A DNA stretch of 64,000 nucleotides, taken from Allium sativum. Lineage: Eukaryota; Streptophyta; Magnoliopsida; Asparagales; Amaryllidaceae. A model generated the notes under the pieces. It saw only the letters and a list, made by a program, of their open reading frames with translations, searched no databases and had not been told where the DNA came from. The stretch's first letter is position 1. The number at the start of each line of letters is the position of its first letter. Shown one piece after another: positions 58,571 through 64,000 of the stretch. The stretch lies in assembly GCA_030737875.1 (NCBI GenBank), contig CM060909.1, positions 32,167,159 through 32,231,158 of the forward strand. The letters run 5' to 3'. The translations under genes and the position numbers were made by a program.

Positions 58571-58650
58571 TTCATGTTCTTAGATACTGTGGTTTCCTGC
58601 TTTCCTCTTACGAATGATCCTGGATGGCTTGGTCAAAAAGCGAGCCAACA

Positions 58651-58666
58651 TTTTACCCCCTCGAAG
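58651..58666 (-). promoter_or_regulatory. Polypurine tract of Tat(-)
   Basis: Minus strand cttcgagggggtaaaa, followed by TGTTGGCTCG. Confidence 0.55.
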
Positions 58667-59821
58667 TATGTTTTATCGATGATGGAACATGCTTCGAAGA
58701 TGCTCATTTACCTTCTCCTGAAGGGACGTAAATCAACAGTCGCACTGGTTCAAATCGACACATGTATGAATCGGATCGCCATAGGGCGACACGGTCCGAT
58801 TTGGTCATCTGCTCGTCTCGTGCCGAGTACCTAGGCCTTTGTGCGAAACGGGGCGTATTTTCCTTCGAGCCGTGTCGGGCTTTGAGTTTTGTGGGCCATC
58901 GTTTCAAAGCGGTCCGTGGGCTTCTATGCGATTCCATCTTTGGATCGTGGCCTGCATGGTGCTTCGTGGACCGAATAAGACAAAGAAGGGGAGACAAACG
59001 GTCACCTTCTTTGCCTATATAAGCCGACCCCCTCCCCTTCATTCTCCTTCTTCTTTCTTTTCTACCAAATCGTTTCGCCTACATTATCCAGGAACGAACC
59101 CAAATCTTTTGACCCTTCGAAAATTCAAGCATTCTTTCAATCCTTAGAAAGGTAACTCCACTAAAAGTATTCTTATTTACGAACGCCGCTCTTCCACGAA
59201 CTTTCTCGACTGGAAACGGTGAGAATTCGTGCTTTTCTGACGAGATCATCAAAATGCCATGGCCAAGTGATGTAGAGCTCGGAGTTCGAAGAAGGAAAGG
59301 AGAGGAGGAAAACGGAGGAGGAAGAAGAAGAAGACAGAAGGCCGTTTCGGTTCGTGGTCAAAGATGGAAGACGAACGCGAGTGGCGAGACGACAGATCGA
59401 GGTGGCCACGAAGGGACGGATCGTGGGAGTCGCAACGGTTCATGAAGGGGCGATCCCTTCATCCGGCGATTCGATGGGGGGCGATTCCTATGCTCCACGA
59501 GTCGAAAAAGGGGGGCGATCCCTATGCTTTGCGGTCCGTCCTACAGCTAACGATACGAAGAAATTTCAGACTTTAATCAACGTCCTGTCACCATAAAACT
59601 TTGAACAGTTAGGCTAGAACCGCGACGTTGGACTTTCTGGACTAAATGACCTCATGATTTGACTGCATATGACGACTAACGACTTATGATAACCTTGACT
59701 GCTTTCATGCTTTATTATTGTTTTTAATAATGCGCACACACAAGCACACACTCCGGCACTTGCACACACGGGGGACGGGTAGTGTTAATCTTATTGTTCA
59801 TATTTTCTCGTCCTAGCAGCA
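58667..59821 (+). promoter_or_regulatory. Promoter and leader of the Tat(-) antisense gene
   Basis: A plus-strand TATA box, TATATAAG (59016-59023), is followed by a CT-rich leader (59030-59070) and the start codon at 59822. Small frames on both strands here are Arg/Ser-rich by-products of the CpG motifs. A possible donor (aaaggtaactcc, 59147) hints at a leader intron. Confidence 0.45.
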
Positions 59822-61124
59822 ATGTCGAACGATCACTCTTCCTCAAGATCTGTAACAGAAGCGGAATCTGAGACTCCTGAACAGTATAATCCTCAAATTC
59901 CTCCAATCAATCCGGGAGGTGAAGATTCTGGATCTGAGTATGAAGCCACAGAATCAGATCCGACAGAAAGTACTTCATCCAGCAACAACTCCGAGTCTGA
60001 CGAGCGAGCTCCGGACGAAATCCCAGGCGCAGTCGGGATAGATAAATTCTCTGATTCTTTAGCGTCCAAGCTTGACGAGATAAAACTCAAGAGAATCTAC
60101 TTAAGACACGGCATTCCTTGGGACGATGTCCTGACACCCGGAAGCGAAGATAGACCCCATCTAGCACCGGAAGGGTATATGGCGATTAGTCGAACAATGT
60201 GTCTAGTAGGAGCTATCCCTCCGTTCCCTCCGATTGCCATCGAAACTTTAAGACGACTGGGCATCGCTCCGATGCAGCTCCATCCAAACGCCTACGCATC
60301 GTTATATACCTTGTACATTGCATATGCGGAGATCTTACATGCCGAACTTAAATTTAGAGATTTGACGTTCTTCTTTCTTTTCAAGCACCGTTCTTCGGCA
60401 ACTCCAAACTTCTCCTTCTTTGAGTCGGTGGAGAACAGGAAGGTCTTATACGATGGGTACAACAATATAGGGGATCCCAAATCAGACTGGTTTTATATCA
60501 AGAGACAGGCCGGATGCTCACGAAGATGGCTTAAATCAAGTAAGATTCGATCATATAATCGAATATCTTGCTCGAGGAGTCTAAGTACTAATATTCTTCC
60601 GCTTTTTCCTTCGTTTCGAATAGATCATGTCTTCCCGAAAACGGAGGGTCCTCTATACAGCAATCGGTTAGCCATTCTTTCACAAAGCAGATCCGACTTT
60701 CTAAGGAACAAAAAATGCATTACTGACGACAATCTCCATAAGCATAGCCTCCTAGACAGAAGATTTGGACTTGGCACCGGCGGCAAACCCTATAAGTACT
60801 TGCCCCCAGCAGAGGGAGAGGGAACTTCACAAGCGGTAGAAACAACTAAATTTCGCAAAAGTCCTTCTCCGATAGTCATCCAAGACGACGAAGACTTGAA
60901 TATATACAGAGGGGATGAGTCCCGTGGTGATGTGTCGAAGGAAATCCCTACCTCTGCTCCAATGGAAACTGTTGGCGATGAGGCCTTGACAGAAGAACAG
61001 TTATTTGACGAGCTGAATAAAATCCCTCTACCCGATATTGAATATACAGAAAAAGACCTCGGCGAGGAGCCTTTCTTTTCTGCTCCCGAAGAGGCGACTG
61101 CTTCAACAAGGGGACGAGGAACGG
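59822..61124 (+). CDS. Tat(-) antisense extra ORF, N-terminal part (gypsy-type putative transposase domain)
   Basis: Starts MSNDHSSSRS with an acidic, Ser-rich leader to about residue 75. Residues about 95-225 (HGIPWDDVLTPG, EGYMAISRTMCLVGAIPPFPP, LRRLGIAPMQLHPNAYASLY) resemble the plant 'putative gypsy type transposon' domain (PF04195), known from extra ORFs of Tat-lineage elements. The segment 60540-60623 is bounded by a|GTAAGATT and a pyrimidine tract ending TAG; its 84 bases are a multiple of three and look like an in-frame intron. At 61125 (g|GTCAGA) a second candidate intron starts; reading through it hits a stop at 61199-61201. The function of this protein family is unknown. Transcription is opposite to the element's own. 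Confidence 0.7.
60540..60623 (+). other. Candidate intron 1 of the antisense gene
   Basis: aatcaaGTAAGATT ... cttccgctttttccttcgtttcgaaTAG, 84 bases, phase 1 at both ends. It is T-rich relative to the flanking coding sequence. Confidence 0.55.
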
Positions 61125-61259
61125 GTCAGATGAGCCTGTCTCCAGGCCCGGGTCTGTTAGGAGGAATTATATGGGATGCACACCTCACTCACACTGTCTG
61201 ACCTTGCACTCTAACTTTGCGGGTATTCAAAGTTTTAATATATTCTTTTTTTTTTGCAG
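61125..61259 (+). other. Candidate intron 2 of the antisense gene
   Basis: The acceptor is a strong poly-T tract ending ttttttttttgcAG (61246-61259). With the donor GTCAGA at 61125 the intron is 135 bases, removes the TGA at 61199-61201, and joins the two frames in phase. The donor is not unique; another nearby GT could serve. Confidence 0.5.
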
Positions 61260-63416
61260 GAACGATGTCTCGCAGGAAATCTTATTCGTACCGTTCTCTC
61301 CGCGAAGGCACCCCCAGCCTTCGTCCGGGTACTGAGCGCCCTCGCGGTCCTCCTCATAGGCCGAGCTCCTCGCAACCTCGATCTCCACCCAAATCAACCT
61401 CTACCAGGCCTTCGAGTCATCCGACAATTCCGACTGGGGGAAAGACACTTCCAAAAGAGTTAACTCCTCCAAAAAGTGCGCCTTCCCACAGTCGGTTGTC
61501 CAAAAGGCGTCACCAATCCAAAGATAGGCACAGAGATTCATCCAAAGAAACTGAGAAAGAGAGAAGTGACATTGTCCCCACCAGCCAACCAGAGTCAGCT
61601 GCCCCCGGGTCACGGGATTACGTCCATGGTCCCGAGATCCAAGGTAGGCTGGAAGCGGGAACAATTTCCAGGAATGTTCTTTGACAGGATGGTCTTTGTT
61701 CCTGCCTAGGAACCGGTCCCTAAAAATTGGGATGATGAAGTTATCGGGCACATCCAGCACGCAGCCAGACAATACGAGATGATGAAAAAACACGCGGTCA
61801 ATCTTTCGGAAGTCGTCCGAAAACTCGAAGTAGAAGCACATAGGTCTAAAGCAAAACTTGAAAACAACGAGAGGGCTAGGACAAAATTGGAGAAGGACCT
61901 GGAAGATGCTCAGGCCCAGCTTGCCTTAGCACGGAGGGACGCTGAAAGTTATAAGACTGAATTAGAGAATGCCAAACAGCGCTTTCATTCTGAACTGGAC
62001 TCCAATAGCCAAGAAAAAATGGCTTTAAAGAAGGAGGTTGAGGATCTAAAAATGGCCAACGCCAAGTTGAAAACAGCGCAAGGCCATTTTGAAGCTGAGA
62101 GAGCTTCCTAGGAGGCGGAAAAAGCGAGTCTAAAAGAAAGTTTGGCTCTGGCAGAAGCAGAAAAGGTGATTTTGAATGACCAGGTTGCGGACGCGGAGAG
62201 ACGGGCAGCTCTTGCCGAAAAGAACGTTGAGAGCGCCATTGAAATGGCCACTGCTTCTAACAACAAACTCCTTGCAAGAGAGAAAGAGATTGTGGGGTTT
62301 GAAGAGATGATTTTTGATTTCCTCGGCCAAGTTCTTAAAACTCGCAACATCTCATGGATCCCGGATTACCATGTTACTTTGGCCAACTTATGGGATGCCA
62401 TCGTGGAGGGCGAAAAATATAGACTGGGTGTCGAAGAGATCAACGAGGATGAATTGATGAAGAGCATCCTAAGAGACAACGAGCCCGAGGACCTGGCAGA
62501 GGGTCGTCGCCTAATTCTGGCGGAAATGGAGAAGGAGAGAACCATGGCTAAAGGTAAAAGCAAAATTGACGAAGGTTCCAGTTCCGCCGCGAAGCCTAAA
62601 ACCTCCGAAGTTGAGGAGTACCATCCTGACGATCCGCTAATCCCTTTAGGCCTAACTCCCGTGGTTGTTGGAGCATCCGGAACTACTCAAGAGGGAGCAT
62701 CTGCTGAAGGTATCTCTCTCTTTTCCCCGCAATTTGCTAAAGCAATTGCGAATTGCCGTCGTTTGGCAGAACAACCAATTGAATTAGTAATGTGTGTCTC
62801 TCGTAATGCAGGTGGCGAGCCCGTCGACAAGGGCGCTGGAAAAGAGAGAGAAGTGGAGAAGGAGACTGCCCTGCCGGGTGCTGGTATTGATGTTTCAGAG
62901 CGGGTCGAGGTCACAACAGTAGAAGGAAGCATCCCGGTGCCTAGCGCCGATGTATCCAAAGATGCTGAGACTATCGAAGCATTAAAAGACTTGGATGGTC
63001 GTCATATGGATGACGAAGAGGACATTACCGGTACCAAAGAGGCCGGCGATGATGATGATGATGGCGAAGAACCCCTGGCCAGTCGAAAAGCCAGACAAGA
63101 GAAGGAGTTGGTTTCAAAGAAGGTAGGAGATGAGGCTTTGGACATAGTCCCTCTTGCAGAATTCGATCCCAAAACTGGGATGATTGTGAAAATCCAGTCC
63201 AAGTCCATCAGCCGGCAGCTTCACTTCGCAAGCCCCGATGACTTCCCGGCTTCCCTCTCCAGTAGAAGCAAGAGAAAAGAAGGGGAAGAGGAGACCTCAG
63301 AGGAGTCGGATGCCCCCCTTGTGGACAAGCGGAAGAGGAAGAAGGGGGATCCATCTGAAGCCGACAAAGAGAGGCTTGAGAGGCAGAAGCAAGAGAAGAA
63401 ATCAAAGCATAAATAG
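61260..63416 (+). pseudogene. Tat(-) antisense extra ORF, C-terminal coiled-coil part
   Basis: Begins with a basic, Ser/Pro/Arg-rich stretch (MSRRKSYSYRSL, about 130 residues), shifts frame near 61645, and continues with a long predicted coiled coil (61779-62300: KLEVEAHRSKAKLENNERAR, LEKDLEDAQAQLALARRDAE). Then come a globular stretch (IVGFEEMIFDFLGQVLKTRNISWIPDYHVTLANLWD cut at 62400), an acidic linker, and a basic tail ending at TAG 63414-63416. Lesions: the frameshift, TAG at 61707-61709 and TAG at 62109-62111. Candidate intron 62710-62811 (GTATCT...TGCAG) is 102 bases and in frame. Architecture (PF04195-like domain plus coiled coil) is that of many plant retroelement-associated proteins of unknown role. 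Confidence 0.6.
62710..62811 (+). other. Candidate intron 3 of the antisense gene
   Basis: gctgaag|GTATCTCTCTC ... gtctctcgtaatgcAG|gtggcg, 102 bases, reading frame kept whether or not it is spliced. Confidence 0.45.
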
Positions 63417-64000
63417 GATGTTTGTTGATATTTTGTCTTTAGGTTTCCACTGGCCAGGAAGTGTAATTGTGAGACTGGTCCTCACTTTTGTTTCTAGATT
63501 GTTTTCCATTTTGCTGACTCGTAGTACATAAACAAGGATTTGTTTCTCCTCACATCATTGTGTACCTGTGTTCATAGAAACTTTCCATGTTTAGTCGTTA
63601 GCCAACTATTAATAATTATAAGTCAGTCAATCAACAGGAAGAAGAATGTTCATGCTATGTTACACCGTTATATCAAAGTTTAGTGTTTGCATATGAGTGC
63701 CTGGTCCCCCCCAATCAGTTGTTACCGTAGCATCTGACTGGGGTTTACTAGGGATAAATTAGTACTAACAGCAAGTTGCCCCCTATTTCTGAGTACGGGG
63801 GTATAAGAGATTTCATGGGATATCAGTAGTTCAGTCAACCCTCGTTCCCTTAGCAGGGAATAAGTTCTTTCTCAGCGCTCAATCGGAGACGCTTTTGTAC
63901 TGTCTCTCTTTCTGGAGAGTTAGAGTTTTACGCTTGGCGATTCATTCGCTCCCCGATCCTTCAGCGGGGAAGGAGCTATTTCTCAGCGCTCAATCGGAGA
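63417..64000 (-). mobile_element. Repeat-containing 3' region of Tat(-), start of a tandem array
   Basis: No gene. At the window edge a 111-bp periodicity begins: ctcagcgctcaatcggaga occurs at 63871 and 63982, each preceded by a (c/g)agc(a/g)gggaa(t/g) block. The array runs off the edge. It mirrors the position of the 65-bp array in the other Tat-like element. Confidence 0.55.

Larger units (their letters stand above)
57881..58650 (-). mobile_element. 3' LTR of Tat-like element(-)
   Basis: The plus-strand view begins TGTTAGATCG, exactly where the gypsy-3 LTR homology stops, and ends GAGCCAACA; the ends form a short TGTT(A/G)G inverted repeat. A minus-strand TATA box (58141-58150, TATAAATAGC) and the ggttcggcg..cctacgtccact block show that transcription runs leftward. 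U3 (58160-58560) is crowded with cggatcg/cgatccg motifs. The 5' LTR and gag-pol lie outside the window to the right. The left target duplication would be atatc. Confidence 0.65.

Noticed and set aside
58232..59022. Frames of 86-112 codons on both strands, Arg/Ser/Asp-rich
   Set aside because: They follow from the CGGATCG motifs in U3 and the antisense promoter; overlapping frames on both strands are equally open and none has a recognisable domain.

Overview
This looks like heterochromatic, AT-rich DNA from a flowering plant (probably a eudicot; I cannot name the species). I recognise no host gene. Essentially all of the window is transposable elements inserted into one another: Ty3/gypsy chromoviruses of Tekay type (LTRs opening TGTAACACC, TGTAACGACCC or TGTGACGG, a tRNA-iMet primer site, and a chromodomain at the end of pol), Tat-like gypsy elements that carry an extra antisense gene, Ty1/copia remnants, and one CACTA DNA transposon. 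Orientation below is that of the element.

Layout. 1-548: a minus-strand gypsy scrap (gag/protease junction) abutting an LTR end. 549-11911: a minus-strand LARD-like element with a partial 3' LTR (549-4077), a non-coding interior of about 1.2 kb bounded by a purine tract and a primer site, and an apparent 6.6 kb 5' LTR (5283-11911). 11912-13613: truncated SIRE-like copia(-). 13640-22452: 3' half of a Tat-like element(+), made of tandem repeats, a decayed antisense ORF split by a CACTA element (15801-18591, TSD TGA), a purine tract and a 3' LTR. 22453-43123: chromovirus 'gypsy-2'(+), whose 5' LTR was hit by the Tat element and whose pol was hit by chromovirus 'gypsy-1'(+) (26785-38680, perfect TSD GGATA). 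43124-51100: copia(+) remnant whose 3' LTR holds a solo chromovirus LTR (47889-50934). 51101-57880: chromovirus(-) with gag but no recognisable RT. 57881-64000: 3' part of a second Tat-like element(-) with an antisense, apparently spliced gene on the plus strand.

No element seen here is intact. Gypsy-1 has full LTRs and an open pol frame broken by four stop codons, and it lacks the Gag capsid domain. Gypsy-2 lacks capsid and integrase. Copia(+) has lost protease and integrase catalytic residues. The gypsy-1, gypsy-2 and solo LTRs are diverged, yet share architecture: an inverted pair of E2F-like sites, a GTCGAC array, a TATA box (seen in gypsy-1 and the solo LTR), tandem RNA hairpins with compensatory base changes, and a conserved GTAAG...pyrimidine-AG pair that looks like a leader intron.

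The most interesting signals are the covarying twin hairpins in the LTR leader, the E2F-dyad plus GTCGAC module, the LARD with very long LTRs, the antisense spliced gene of the Tat element with its own TATA box, and an amber codon at the same glutamine position of two diverged RT genes.
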